From positions 85,052,614 to 85,116,613 of the forward strand of contig NC_066585.1 of assembly GCF_024323335.1 (NCBI RefSeq): a stretch of DNA of 64,000 nt, read 5' to 3'. The notes under the pieces were generated by a model that ran no database searches, had not been told where the DNA came from, and saw only the letters and a list, made by a program, of their open reading frames with translations. This document shows positions 12,176 through 23,334 of this stretch, in pieces (the stretch's first letter is position 1; each line of letters starts with the position of its first letter). A program made the position numbers and the translations under genes. This DNA comes from Lathyrus oleraceus (taxonomy: Eukaryota; Streptophyta; Magnoliopsida; Fabales; Fabaceae).

Positions 12176-13603
12176 ATGGATAGAGACGGAGGATCTGTTC
12201 ACAGCCCACCAATTCTGGATGGATCTAACTATGACTACTGGAAACCTCGAATGGTAGCCTTCCTGAAATCTTTGGATAATAAGGCTTGGAAGGCTGTTCT
12301 AACAGGCTGGGAACATCCTGTTATTACTAAGGAAGGAGAAGTTACAACTGATAAGAAGGCTAAGGAACAATGGACCAAGGAGGAGGATGAACTAGCCCTT
12401 GGAAACTCTAAAGCATTGAATGCCATATTCAATGGGGTTGATAAGAACATCTTCAGACTGGTGAACAACTGTGAGGTGGCTAAAGATGCTTGGAATATTC
12501 TCAAAACCACTCATGAAGGTACCTCTAGAGTAAAGATGTCTAGATTGCATCTGCTTACTACCAAGTTTGAAAATTTGAGGATGAAAGAAGATGAGAATAT
12601 TCATGACTTTCATATGAATATCCTTGAAATTGCTAATGCCTCGGGAGCCCTGGGTGAGAAGATGTCAGATGAAAAACTAGTGAGGAAAATACTCGGGTCA
12701 CTTCCCAAGAGATTTGCCATGAAAGTGACAGCCATAGAAGAATCTCAAGACATCTGCAGTATGAGAGTGGATGAGCTAGTTGGATCCCTCCAAACATTTG
12801 AGTTGGGAATGAGTGATGGATCTGAAAAGAAAGTCAAAAGCATAGCCTTCATGTCAAACACTGAAGAGGAAGAGGAAGAAAGTGGTCAAGATATTGATGA
12901 AGATCTGGAAAATGATGTAGCATTACTGGGGAGACAGTTCAACAAACTCCTGAAAAAGATGGATGTAAGGTCAAAGTCTAATGTCAAGAACAACTCATTT
13001 GACACCAGTAGGTCCAATGATGCTGGAAGAAGAACAAGATCTGTTGAAAAGTCCAAACAAGGAAAAGGAGTTCAGTGTCATGAATGTGATGGGTATGGAC
13101 ACATTGGAGCTGAATGTGGGACCTACCTCAAGAAACAGAAGAAGAGTCTTGCTGCTACTTGGTCTGATGAAAGTGAAATAGAAGGAGAGTCTGCCAATCT
13201 TGTGACTGCCTTGACTGAAAGATGGGGTTCTGATGGAGACTCAAGTGATGACGAAGTAACCTTTGATGAGTTAGCCACTACCTACAGAAAGTTGTGTTAC
13301 AGAAGTGAAGAAGTATGTCAACAAGTGGAAAATCAGAAGAAATTGATAACACAACTAGAGGATGAGAAGACAAAACACTTGGAAACCATCTCTAAGTTGA
13401 AGATTGAAGCAGTGTTCTTGAACTCCAAACTGGATGAGATGAAAAAGTATGTCAGAATGCTAAATAGTGGATCTGACACCTTAGACAAAATCCTCCAGAC
13501 TGGAAAAATGGCAGGAGACAAGTCTGACCTTAGGTTCAATGAATCCACTCCCGAGTGTAGTCACACTGGTAGCAAACCAAAGATGTCACATCATGTGTCA
13601 TAA
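12176..13603 (+). pseudogene. Gag of the SIRE-type copia element, ended by an in-frame stop
   Basis: A 475-codon frame from MDRDGGSVHSPP. Residues about 10-210 carry the copia gag (UBN2-type) fold, with LDGSNYDYWKPRM and later KILGSLPKRF. A CCHC zinc knuckle, CHECDGYGHIGAEC, lies near residue 302; it binds RNA in live elements. A long acidic and coiled-coil C-terminal part follows (SDGDSSDDEVTFDELA and beyond), as in sirevirus gags. The TAA at 13601-13603 is a premature stop: the same frame continues with a second zinc knuckle, CHYCGKFGHIKPFC (about 13650), and into protease. Gag and pol are one polyprotein in live relatives. Confidence 0.85.
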
Positions 13604-16058
13604 CATCATAAGGAAAGACAACATAAAGGAAAACACCAAAGATGGAGATGTCATTACTGTGGAAAATTTGGCCACATAAAACCATTCTGCTTTAAATTGT
13701 ATGGCTATCCTAGTCCTTCTCATCATCAACCTAGACCCAAACACCACATCCCTGTCAACAGAAAACAGTGGGTTCCTAGGATTGGTGCTACTAACCATAT
13801 AGCTCACACTTCCTTCAGAGTTTCAGCCAAAGAAGACTGGTATTTTGACAGTGGATGCTCTAGACACATGACTGAAAGCAAAAACCTGCTAATTGACCTT
13901 TATCCTCATGCCACCAGCTATGTAACCTTTGGTGATGGAGCAAAGGGTGAAATCAAGGGAATTGGAAAGCTAAACTTCCCTGGAGTCCCTAATCTTGACA
14001 ATGTGCTACTTGTTAAAGGACTGACTGTAAACCTAATCAACATCAGTCAATTGTGTGACCAAGGTCTAAATGTAAACTTCACAAAAACTGAATGTCTGAT
14101 TACTAATAAAGAAAATGAAGTGATCATGAAAGGAGTCAGGTCTAAGGACAACTGCTATATGTGGAGTTCTCAAGAAAATGGTTATTCATCAATGTGTACT
14201 CTAGCCAAAGAAGAAGAAGTGAAGTTATGGCATCAAAAATTGGGCCATCTTCATCTTAAAGGAATGAAGAGGATTATATCTGTTGAAGCTGTCAGAGGAA
14301 TCCCAAACTTAAAGATTGATGAAGGAAGAGTTTGTGGGGAGTGTCAGATTGGAAAACAGACAAAGATGTCACATCAAAAGATCAAACATGACACCACTTC
14401 CAGAGTGCTGGAACTTCTCCACATGGACTTGATGGGACCTATGCAGGTGGAAAGTCTTTGTGGGAAAAAAGTATGCTTATGTGGTGGTGGATGACTTCTC
14501 CAGATACACCTGGGTAAATTTTATAAGGGAAAAATATGATGTATTTGAGGTATTCAAAGATCTTTACCTAAGGCTTCAAAAAGAAAAAGAAAGTCAGGTT
14601 ATCAGAATCAGAAGTGATCATGGGAAAGAATTTGAGAACAATAAATTTGCTGGATTTTGTTCATCTGAAGGAATTAGTCATGAGTTCTCATCTCCCATTA
14701 CCCCTCAGCAAAATGGTGTGGTAGAAAGGAAAAATAGAACTCTCCAAGAATCTGTCAGAGCTATGATTCATGCTAAGAAATTTCCCTACCACTTCTGGGC
14801 TGAAGCTATGAACACAACCTGCTATGTTCACAACAGAGTAACCTTGAAGAAAAGGACTCCAACTACTTTATATGAAGTCTGGAAAGGAAGAAGACCTACT
14901 ATCAAATACTTCCATGTGTTTGGTAGTAAATGTTATATCCTGGTTGATCGTGAACAAAGAAGGAAGATGGATCCCAAGAGTGATGAAGGAATATTTTTGG
15001 GTTACTCAACAAACAGCAGAGCATTTAGGGTCTTTAATTCCAGAACAAAAGTAATGATGGAATCCATCAATGTTGTTGTTGATGATCAACAGACTGATGT
15101 TGAGACATCTCTAAATGATGCCCCGGCTGATTTCCCAGACAAAAGTAATGAGAGTGAACCTACTCAAGCTGAACCTGAAGCTGACAAAATTAATAAGGGA
15201 CCCTCTATCAGAATTCAGAAGGATCATCCTAAAGATCTCATTATAGGAGACTCAAATACAGGGGTCACAACTAGATCAAGGGAAGTGATCTCACATGGCT
15301 GTTTTGTGTCCAAGATTGAGCCCAGGAATGTCAAGGAAGCCTTAACTGATGAATTCTGGATCAATGCCATGCAGGAAGAGTTAGACCAATTCAAGAGAAA
15401 TGAAGTATGGAAACTGGTCCCAAGACCTGAAGGAATAAATGTTATTGGAACAAAGTGGGTTTACAAGAATAAATCTGATGAATAATGGGTGGTTACTAAA
15501 AATAAAGCAAGATTGGTAGCACAAGGATACACTCAAGTTGAAAGAGTTGACTTTGATGAAACATTTGCCCATGTAGCTCGCTTGAAGTCCATTAGACTAT
15601 TGCTTGGAGTGGCATATATTCTAAAGTTTAAACTGTTCCAAATTGATGTAAAAAGTGCCTTCTTGAATGGTTACTTAAATGAGGAAGTGTATGTTGAATA
15701 ACCTAAAGGGTTTACAGACCCAAAATTTTCAAAGCATGTGTATAAGTTGAGGAAAGCTCTCTATGGGCTGAAACAAGCCCCCAGGGCTTGGTATGATAGA
15801 CTCATAGTGTTTCTTATTGACAATGGATATAGAAAGGGAGGCATTGATAAGACCCTATTTGTCAAAAATGAAGGAGGAAAACTCATGGTGGCTCAAATAT
15901 ATGTGGATGATATTGTGTTTGGTGGGATGTCAAATACGATGGTCGAACATTTTGTTAAACAAATGCAGTCTGAATTTGAAATGAGCCTTGTTGGAGAGCT
16001 GACCTATTTTCTTGGGCTACAAGTCAAGCAGATGGAAGATTCTATCTCCTCTGACTAG
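13604..16058 (+). pseudogene. Protease-integrase-reverse transcriptase of the SIRE-type element, broken
   Basis: Protease carries WYFDSGCSRHM near 13845. Integrase has the zinc-binding LWHQKLGHLHLKGM (about 14230) with CGECQIGK, a catalytic core with DDFSRYTW (about 14490), and PQQNGVVERKNRT (about 14710). The frame shifts near 14459-14472 at a run of A. Reverse transcriptase carries KARLVAQGYTQ (about 15505), DVKSAFLNGYL (about 15650), [16 protein letters not shown] and the catalytic YVDDIVFGG (about 15900). In-frame stops are TAA at 15483-15485 and TAA at 15699-15701. The frame ends at 16058, before RNase H. The element cannot make a working polyprotein. Confidence 0.85.
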
Positions 16059-16272
16059 TTTTGTTGAAGTTGTTCCCCCACTCTTCTGATGGTGTGCTAT
16101 TTTCTTGGGCTACAAGTCAAACGCATGTGTGTTTAGTATGTGTTTACTAGTAGCTATTTTAGCTAGTAATGTGTGTTTTATTACTTCTGCTGCTAACTGA
16201 TACTATGATTATTCTCTTGTGAAACAAATGATCTGATGTATGTTTTAGCCAAAATTTGCCAAAGGGGGAGTT
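16059..16272 (+). other. Deletion scar and 3' untranslated part of the SIRE-type element
   Basis: RNase H and downstream sequence are missing. The 24-base stretch near 16005-16028, from CTATTTTCTTGGG to ACAAGTCAA, recurs at about 16099-16122, an insertion copied from the nearby RT sequence. A polypurine tract, AAAGGGGGAG (16261-16270), directly precedes the 3' LTR. Confidence 0.7.
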
Positions 16273-17228
16273 TGTTGGTTCTATGTGTTGGCATCAATTT
16301 TGGTAAAACCTAGAGTTTTCACAAGTTGTCACAAGTGTTGTCTTGACATGAGATAACAGGTTCGTGCATGGTGTTTAAAATATGGTTGTGCAGAATTTAG
16401 CTGAGATGTCAGACCCGATGTCAAGACATGTGTATACAGAACATTCAGTCTGAATGTTATGTATTTTGTGATTGCGCTTTTCATGCTAACGTGTGTGTGA
16501 TTGATGTGGAGATTGAACGCGCATTCAAGCAGTAATTAAAACCATATTGATTTATTTTCCAATAAGATATGACCAGCTGTTAAGAAGATACGAATGGAAA
16601 ATAGTTTTAGGGTTTTGTGATGTCCAAGCCCAGTCAAAAGCTTCTATATAAAGGGCATGGAAAACCTGGTTTTAACACACAAGAAATAACTAACGAAATA
16701 GTGAGAGAGAATAAGGGTTTTAGTCTTGTGTGAGCTTGTGTATTGTGAGCCATTCATTCATCCATTGATGATTGAATTGGACTGACTTTTGAGTTGTAAT
16801 TTGTCCACTCTAAGCTTTGAAGCATGAGTGTGTTTACTTGATTGGAGCTTTTAAGCAAGATCAAGTATGTGTACTTGAAGAGTGCCTTCTTTCTTTGTAA
16901 TATTTGTTTTTACATCACTGCTGTGATTAAGGGGGAGTGAGTAGAGTCTCTTATCTAAGAGTTCTTAGATAGAAGTCACACGGATAGAGATTAGGTGAAA
17001 AAGGTGTAACTTGAAGTTGTTTACTAAGAGTCTTTGAACTAATTCTGTTTAGTGGATTTCCTTTCTGGCTTGGTAGCCCCCAGACGTAGGTGAGTTTGCA
17101 CCGAACTGGGTTAGTAATTGCTTGTGTCACTTGTACTATTGTTCTTTATCTTTTATCCTGTTTATATTGTTCAGATATTAGTGTCGTGACATTACCTTCG
17201 ACATCTCATATCTGATACCAGAATTTCA
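16273..17228 (+). repeat. 3' LTR of the SIRE-type element
   Basis: 956 bases, colinear with the 5' LTR apart from scattered substitutions and small indels. Confidence 0.85.
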
Positions 17229-18869
17229 TAGGACTTTACCAAATATAATACTATAATGTGTATTATTGTTTGGATGGTAATGACATATAGTCTAAAAGTT
17301 TGTAAATAAAGTAGTAAATTAAACTCTAAAAAAGTTGTAAATTATTAAAAAAAATATAAATAAAATAGTAAATTATTTAAAAAAATGCAAATAAAATAAA
17401 AATAAACCTGAAAAAAATAAAATAAAAATTTGGCGGACGGTCAGTCAACCCGCCAACTCGTTGGTAAATGAAGCGAATTTGACTTTTGAGCTCAGACGTC
17501 TAAGTTGGTCCGCCTTTCCCCGCCCCGCTTTTTGACATGCTTAAACGAGGAGGATCGCTCATTTTGCCACCCTAATTACACATATTCACCTTTAGAAGGG
17601 AGAAATTCAAATCATTAGATTATTTGACAAAAAATTCAAAATAATTATAACTCTAAAGTATCAATTCGATTAATAGTATAATCTGTTGGAATATTTTAAT
17701 AATTTAGTATTATATTAGTATTTCAATATTATGTGGTTAAATATATTTATTTAATTATATTAGCTATTTTATTAATTAAATGCCTTAAATAATTAAGTGA
17801 TTAAATAGATTTAAAAGACTAATTAGATTTCATTTAGAAATTATTTAATTAATTAATTAAATATTGGATATGAGCTCAAATATGAGTGGATGTCAGGATG
17901 ACCCATTTGGGAATAATGAGAATCCTAATTGGTTATCACACTATATATAGGCTATGATCCCTAATATACCGTACATAAATAGTTTATCTCTGCTCCTCTG
18001 AAGAGTGTTCAAGGCATTAGGAGTATTGGTTGAGGAAGAACCATACAAGCCATCATGTGTTCGTTGTTTGTCTTCTAATTTTCAAGATTACCGCCAACAC
18101 AGATTTTTCTCAATGGATCCAGTTGTTGCCAATTTTTCTTCTTCTTCTTCTTCTCTAAATTTATATGATACGATTCTGCATATTTTGGGCATCGTAAAAG
18201 CACAGTAACAAATATATATTATGATTCTGCATATTTTTTTTATACCGCAACATTATCGTAACATCAAACGTCGTAGTGTACCGAAAAGTGTTTGGTTATA
18301 TTATGTGATCATTAACTTCAATTGTTTGAACACCCTTCTAGTACAACCAGTTTATTATACTGGTACGTACATGATATAAACACAATTATTAAGTAATCAA
18401 ATAAACATACAATTTTGACATTACATTTGCAGATAATGTTTATGTGAATTTTAAAGACCTTCCCATTTAATTTATTAAATTAAAATTGTCTAGTAACTCT
18501 AATTGGATTAGTTGAAAGAACAAGTTACAAAAGTAACCTCTGTTATTTAAATTTGATTCAATTAGAATTATAAAATATGTAGTGTGTAATTTTTCATGCA
18601 AACTGTTATGGTCAGCCAAAAGGAAGACACAGTTTGGCCGGAAATTTGCATACTTGTGATGGTAAACATGTAATAATTATCAAGTTTATCCATGTGGATA
18701 ATGATTGATGTCAAAGACATTCATTATCTGACATGGCTTATTACTGATGTTTGATTATTACGTGATAGTACCGCTTACAGTTAATTCTTGCAATCATATA
18801 TTGGGAATTGGTGGTGTTTTCGGTATCTTGTATATGCCTTATTTAATTTGTATATAAAGAATATTATGC

Positions 18870-20948
18870 ATGTCCACCTGGTTATTTGACATGCCTACTA
18901 ATATTATTGTATGTTTGTTGCTATTTTCAATGAATCTAGTTGCCGCTGCTACCACTCCAAATTTTGTTGCTCATATTAACTCTATCCCTATGCTGAGTGT
19001 GATGGATTTTAAGTCTTGGAAAGAATTTATGGAGACCGTTCTTGGATGCATGAAGTTGGACTTATCTTTGAGGGAGGAGCGTCTCATCCCCACTGCTGAG
19101 AACCTATATGAAACTAAAATAGAAAAATGGGACCGATCTAACTGGATGTGCCTCATGATGATCAAAAGATCCATACCTAAAATGATTAGGGGCTCGATTG
19201 CTGAGAGTGAAATCGCCAAGAAGTTCCTCAAAATTGTGAAGCAATTATTTGCTAAAAATGATAAGGCTGAGACAAGTAGTATCTTGTCCAAACTCATTTC
19301 AATGGTTTATAAAGGCAAAGGGAACATAAGGGAGTACATCGTGGAGATGTCTAATCTCACACCAAAACTCAAGGTATTGAAGTTAGAATTTCCTGAGGAT
19401 TTGATTGTGAACTTGGTTTTGATATCTCTCCCCACACATTTTGGGAAATTCAAAATGAGTTACAATACTCAAAAGGATAAATGGTCTCTCAATGAGCTCA
19501 TATATCACAGTGTGCAGGAGGAAGAGAGACTAAAGATAGAGAAGTCTGAAAGTGCTCACTTGGCTACCAGTTATCAGAATAAAAAGAAGAAACTTGTGGG
19601 AAATTTTTCTCAAAATAAGAAGACAAAGGAACAACCTAAGGAGACCACTTGCTTCTTTTGTAAAAAGGCTACACACGTGAAGAAGGAGTGTTCCAAGTAT
19701 GTCACATTGCGTGAAAAGAAGGGTAGTTTTCTCACTTTTGTTTATTCTGAAATTAATTTAGTTTTTGTACCTAAGGATACTTTATGGGTAGATTATGGTG
19801 CTACTAATCACATTATTATGTCCATGTAGGGTTGCCTGTGGAGCCGTTCGTCAAGTGATACTGAAAGATTCATCTATGTGGGCGATGGCAATAAAATTGC
19901 AGTAGAGGCTACAAGGACTTTTAGATTATTATTAAAGACCGATTTTCATTTGAATTTGTTTGAGACTTTTGTTGCACCATCTATTAGACGGAATTTAATT
20001 TCTATTTCTATTTTGGAGAAATCAGGTTATACTTGTTCGCTTGGAAATAATAAATTTAGCCTCTCATATGATTCAAATGTTGTTGGTTGCGATTCTTTGA
20101 ATGATAGTCTTTATATGCTTGATATTGAATGTCCTTATAACAAAATAATGCAAATAGAATCACATGGTACAAAAAGAAAATTAAATGAGAATCTCGTCAC
20201 TTTATGGCGTAAGCGATTAAGACATATATCTAAACAAAGAATTCAGAGGCTTATGTTGGATGTTATTCTTAGATCCCTTGATTTGTCGAACTTTCAAGTC
20301 TGCATTCAATGTATCAAGGTTAAGCAAACAAACATGAGAGGTTTCCATGTTGAAAGAGCTAAGGATGTCTTAGAACTGATTCATACCGATATATGTGGTC
20401 CTTTCCCTACATGTTCTTGAAATGGACAACAATATTTTATTATGTTCATAGATGATTACTCGAGGTATGGCTACCTGTATTTGATTCATGAGAAATCTCA
20501 ATATTTGGACATGTTCAGGTCATTCAAAGTTGAAGTCGAAATTCAACTTTGAAAGAAAATAAAAGTTGTTAAATCCGACCGTGGTAGTGAATACTATGGT
20601 AGGTATGATGGATCAGGGGAACAATGTTCAGAGCCTTTTGCGCTTTTCCTCGATGAATGTGTAATTGTTTTGCAATACATAATGTTGTGAAAACCAAGCA
20701 TGAATGGAGTTGCAGAATGATGAACCCAAACTCTTAAGGACATGGTAAATAGTATAATTAGTCATTCTTCTCTTCTAGAGTCATTTTGGGGAGAAGCATT
20801 AAATACCTCATTTTATATCCTTAATAGAGTACCTAGTAAAGTAGTAGCTAAGACCTCTTATGAGCTCTGGACTAAGAAAAAGCCCGACATTAGACACCTG
20901 CACATTTGGGGATGTGCAGCTGAAGCGAGGCCTTATAGGCCTAATTAA
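18870..20948 (+). pseudogene. Gag, protease and integrase of the split copia element
   Basis: Gag (18950-19700) has DFKSWKEFMETVL and SLPTHFGKFKMSYNTQKDKW, followed by a zinc knuckle CFFCKKATHVKKEC (about 19650). Protease follows with WVDYGATNHI (about 19788); the usual D-S-G active site is D-Y-G here. A TAG stop (19827-19829) follows. Integrase pieces include LWRKRLRHISKQRIQRL (about 20202), CIQCIKVKQ, HTDICGPFP, FIDDYSRYGYLYL (about 20442) and [18 protein letters not shown] (about 20780). Stops at 20418, near 20550, near 20688 and a double TGA near 20718 show decay. The start at 18870 is only the first ATG in the frame. Confidence 0.75.
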
Positions 20949-22512
20949 GGTAAGTTGGATGCAAAGACAATTAACTGTTATTTTATAAGATACGATGAAC
21001 GCTCTTATGGGTATAACTTTTACTATCCCATCACTAGAACAATTTTTGAAACGGGAAATGCAAGATTCCTTGAGGATGTAGAGTTTGGAGGGGAAGTAAG
21101 CATAAAGAATGTTGCCTTTGATGAAGAAAATGTTTCTCACAATGATCAAGTTTTTGTACCTGTCTTTGTTCCAGAAACAGATCCTGAAATAAACAATGAT
21201 GTTATTCCTAACATCCCCCAAGAACAAGACAATATTGGGTTTCTTCCTCAAACACCACTTATAGTTCAAACTCAACAACCTAAAGAGCTACCATTAAGAA
21301 GATCCACTAGAGAGAGGAAGAATGCAGTTCTAGGTGAGTATGTTGTATTTCTTCATAAACATGAGTATGGCATTGATTTGATTGAGGAAGATCCTATCAA
21401 CTTTAGTCAAGCTATGCGGAGTCCAAACTCTCTTAAGTGGGTTGATGCCATGAAGGATGAGATGAAGTCAATGGTTGACAATGATGTTTGGAATCTCGTT
21501 AAATTACCTGAAGGAAAGAAATCCATTAGTTGTAAATGGATATTTAAAATCAAAAGGGACTCAAAGGGTAACATTGAGAGATATAAAGCTCGTCTTGTCG
21601 CAAAAGGCTTTACTCAAAAGGAAGGAATTGATTATAAAGAGACTTTCTCTCCAGTTTCTTTGAACGAATCTCTTAGGATCATGGTGGCATTGGTAGCTCA
21701 TTTTGATTTAGAGTTGCATCAGATGGATGTAAAGATTATGTTTCTAAATGGAAACATTGAAGAGACAATACATATGGTGCAACCAGAAAACTTTGTGTCA
21801 GAAGACCCAAAGTCTATGGTTTACAAACTCAAGAAATCCATCTATGGCAGGCTTCCTATCAATGATATTGCAAATTTCATCAAGTAATATCCTCATTTGA
21901 TTTTAAGGCTAATCCAGTTGATAATTGTGTATACCAAAATTTCAGTGGGAGTAAATTCGTTTTCTTGGTACTATATGTAGATGATATTCTTTTGTCAAGC
22001 AACAATATAGGCTCATTGCACGAAACCAAGAGATTTCTCACAAATAAATTTGAGATGAAAGATCTTGGGGACGCCTCATTTGTATTAGGAATTCAAATAC
22101 TTAGAGACCGTTCTCGAGATATTTTAGGATTGTCACAAAGGAGATATATTGATACAGTTCTGGATAGATTCTCCATGAAAGATAGTAAATCAAGAGACAC
22201 GCATGTTGCTAAAGGAGACAAATTTTGTCTCAAACAGTGCCCCACTACGGATCTTGAAAAGGAAGAGACGCATAAAGTTCCACATGCTTCAACTGTGAAA
22301 AGTCTTATGTATGCTCAAATTTGCACCCGTTCCAACTTAACTTTCATTGTAGGAGTTCTTGGCAGATATCTAAGCAACCCTGGTATGCAACACCGAATAG
22401 CAGTAAAGCGTGTTATGCGATACTTGAAGAGAACAAGAGATTTCGTGGTCACTTACCGAAAGTCAGATAACTTGGAGATCATTGGGTATTTTGACTCAGA
22501 TTTTGCAAGATG
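20949..22512 (+). pseudogene. Reverse transcriptase and start of RNase H of the split copia element
   Basis: The linker has RRSTRERKNAVLGEYVVF, then SLKWVDAMKDEMKSM, CKWIFKIKRDSKGNIERYK, KARLVAKGFTQ and ELHQMDVKIMFLNGN (about 21710-21750). A frameshift or small deletion near 21848 breaks the frame after KKSIYG. Reading resumes in another frame with the catalytic LYVDDILLSSNN (about 21970), FEMKDLGDASFVLGIQI, MRYLKRTRDFVVTY, and the RNase H start IIGYFDSDFARC. The frame is cut at 22512 by the CACTA element and resumes at 26531. Confidence 0.8.
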
Positions 22513-22536
22513 CACTACGCCAAATAAGGGAAAAGA

Positions 22537-22867
22537 GGGCGCTTTTTTTGGCCTATAACAGCGCTTTAAAGCGCCCTCTAATCTGTCGCTGGCATAGGTA
22601 AAGACATCGCTTTTTTTCCTGGTGAAAGCGCTCTCTAAAGTGGCTCTTTAAGCCCTTTAAGGGCCACTTTAGAGGGAGCTTTTTAAAGAAAGCGCCCTCT
22701 AAAGTGGAAACTTTTAAGGGTTTAGAGGGCGCTTTTACTTGAAAGCGCCCTCTAAAGTGGAAACCTTTAAGGGTTTAGAGGGCGCTTTTACTGGAAAGCG
22801 CCCTCTAAAGTGGAAATTTAAAGGGTTTAGAGGGCGCTTATTTTGGAAAGCGCCCTCTAAAGTGGGT
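22537..22867. repeat. Left sub-terminal repeat zone of the CACTA element
   Basis: Alternating AAAGCGCCCTCTAAAGTGG and its near-inverse TTTAGAGGGCGCTTT. From 22690 these form about three tandem ~53-bp units, each a potential foldback. Sub-terminal repeats of this kind are needed for CACTA mobility. Confidence 0.85.
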
Positions 22868-23334
22868 GGTTATTTAACATTTACATGCATCACATGTCTC
22901 TGTGACCATATTCTCATTTCAGGTTATGTTGCAGCCACAAGAGGTAACCAGAAGAAAATGGCATACAGCTGCTTGTTATAATTCACAAGAGCAACTGAAG
23001 GTTCTTTTTATGCTTTTATAATATTAAAATACAAATACTGATATATGCTTATTGTTTATATGATCCTCTTGCTATTTGAAATGTCATGAACCGAAACCAC
23101 TGCTACTCTAATTGAAATGTATAATAACCACTCTCTTTCATTTATTTGTTTATAATCAATCAATTACAACAAAAATGCAAGTATGCTGCTAGATTAGAAA
23201 ATCACACTGTTTTGGTATTTTTCATATTTAACAAGACCAAAGAGCACAAAAATGAATTGAGTTGATTCAGAAAAAAAAATATGAATGTGAATACATGAGT
23301 GAACACTAGCTGAAGTGCTACTCGAAAGGAAACT

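Larger units (their letters stand above)
11154..17228 (+). mobile_element. Ty1/copia retrotransposon of SIRE/Maximus type, internally deleted
   Basis: Complete LTRs at 11154-12108 and 16273-17228 begin TGTTGGTTCTATGTG and end CCAGAATTTCA. Flanks TAGGG (11149-11153) and TAGGA (17229-17233) form the 5-bp duplication with one mismatch. The two LTRs look very similar by eye, which suggests a fairly recent insertion. The internal region codes gag, protease, integrase and most of reverse transcriptase, then stops abruptly at about 16050. RNase H and the extra 3' ORF expected in sireviruses are gone. The coding region is broken by three in-frame stops and one frameshift. Protein similarity to soybean SIRE1 (from memory), the ~950-bp LTR and the long gag support the lineage. 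Confidence 0.85.
2819..17255 (-). mobile_element. Ty3/gypsy LTR retrotransposon of Tat type, non-autonomous, itself split
   Basis: The element is flanked by a perfect 5-bp duplication ATGTG at 2814-2818 and 17256-17260. The left LTR is 2819-3045 and the right LTR is 10620-11153 plus about 17234-17255, cut by the SIRE-type copia. Sense coding runs on the minus strand: a decayed gag and protease between about 10530 and 9240. No reverse transcriptase, RNase H or integrase can be found, so the pol region is missing. A second reading region runs antisense (plus strand, about 3500-4837) next to the 3' LTR; such antisense ORFs are known from Tat-lineage elements such as Grande. A ~58-bp minisatellite lies between the two coding blocks. 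A 3 kb solo LTR and a copia element inserted later. Confidence 0.75.
2330..17575. mobile_element. hAT-like DNA transposon remnant, split by nested retroelements
   Basis: The left end AACGGTGGTAAAATGGG (2330) and the inverted right end, reading TTAGGGTGGCAAAATGAGCG from 17575 on the minus strand, form imperfect terminal inverted repeats of the GGTGGCAAAATGGG type common in plant hAT elements. They are flanked by TCACACAT (2322-2329) and TTACACAT (17576-17583), an 8-bp duplication with one mismatch; 8 bp is the hAT-typical length. Just inside both ends are GC-richer stretches about gene-free DNA. Only about 480 bases remain on the left and 315 on the right, so this was probably a short non-autonomous element. 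The gypsy element at 2819-17255 sits inside it. Confidence 0.6.

Noticed and set aside
18005..18208. 67-codon frame MFKALGVLVEEEPYK
   Set aside because: Corresponds to the transcribed part of the copia LTR, not a gene.
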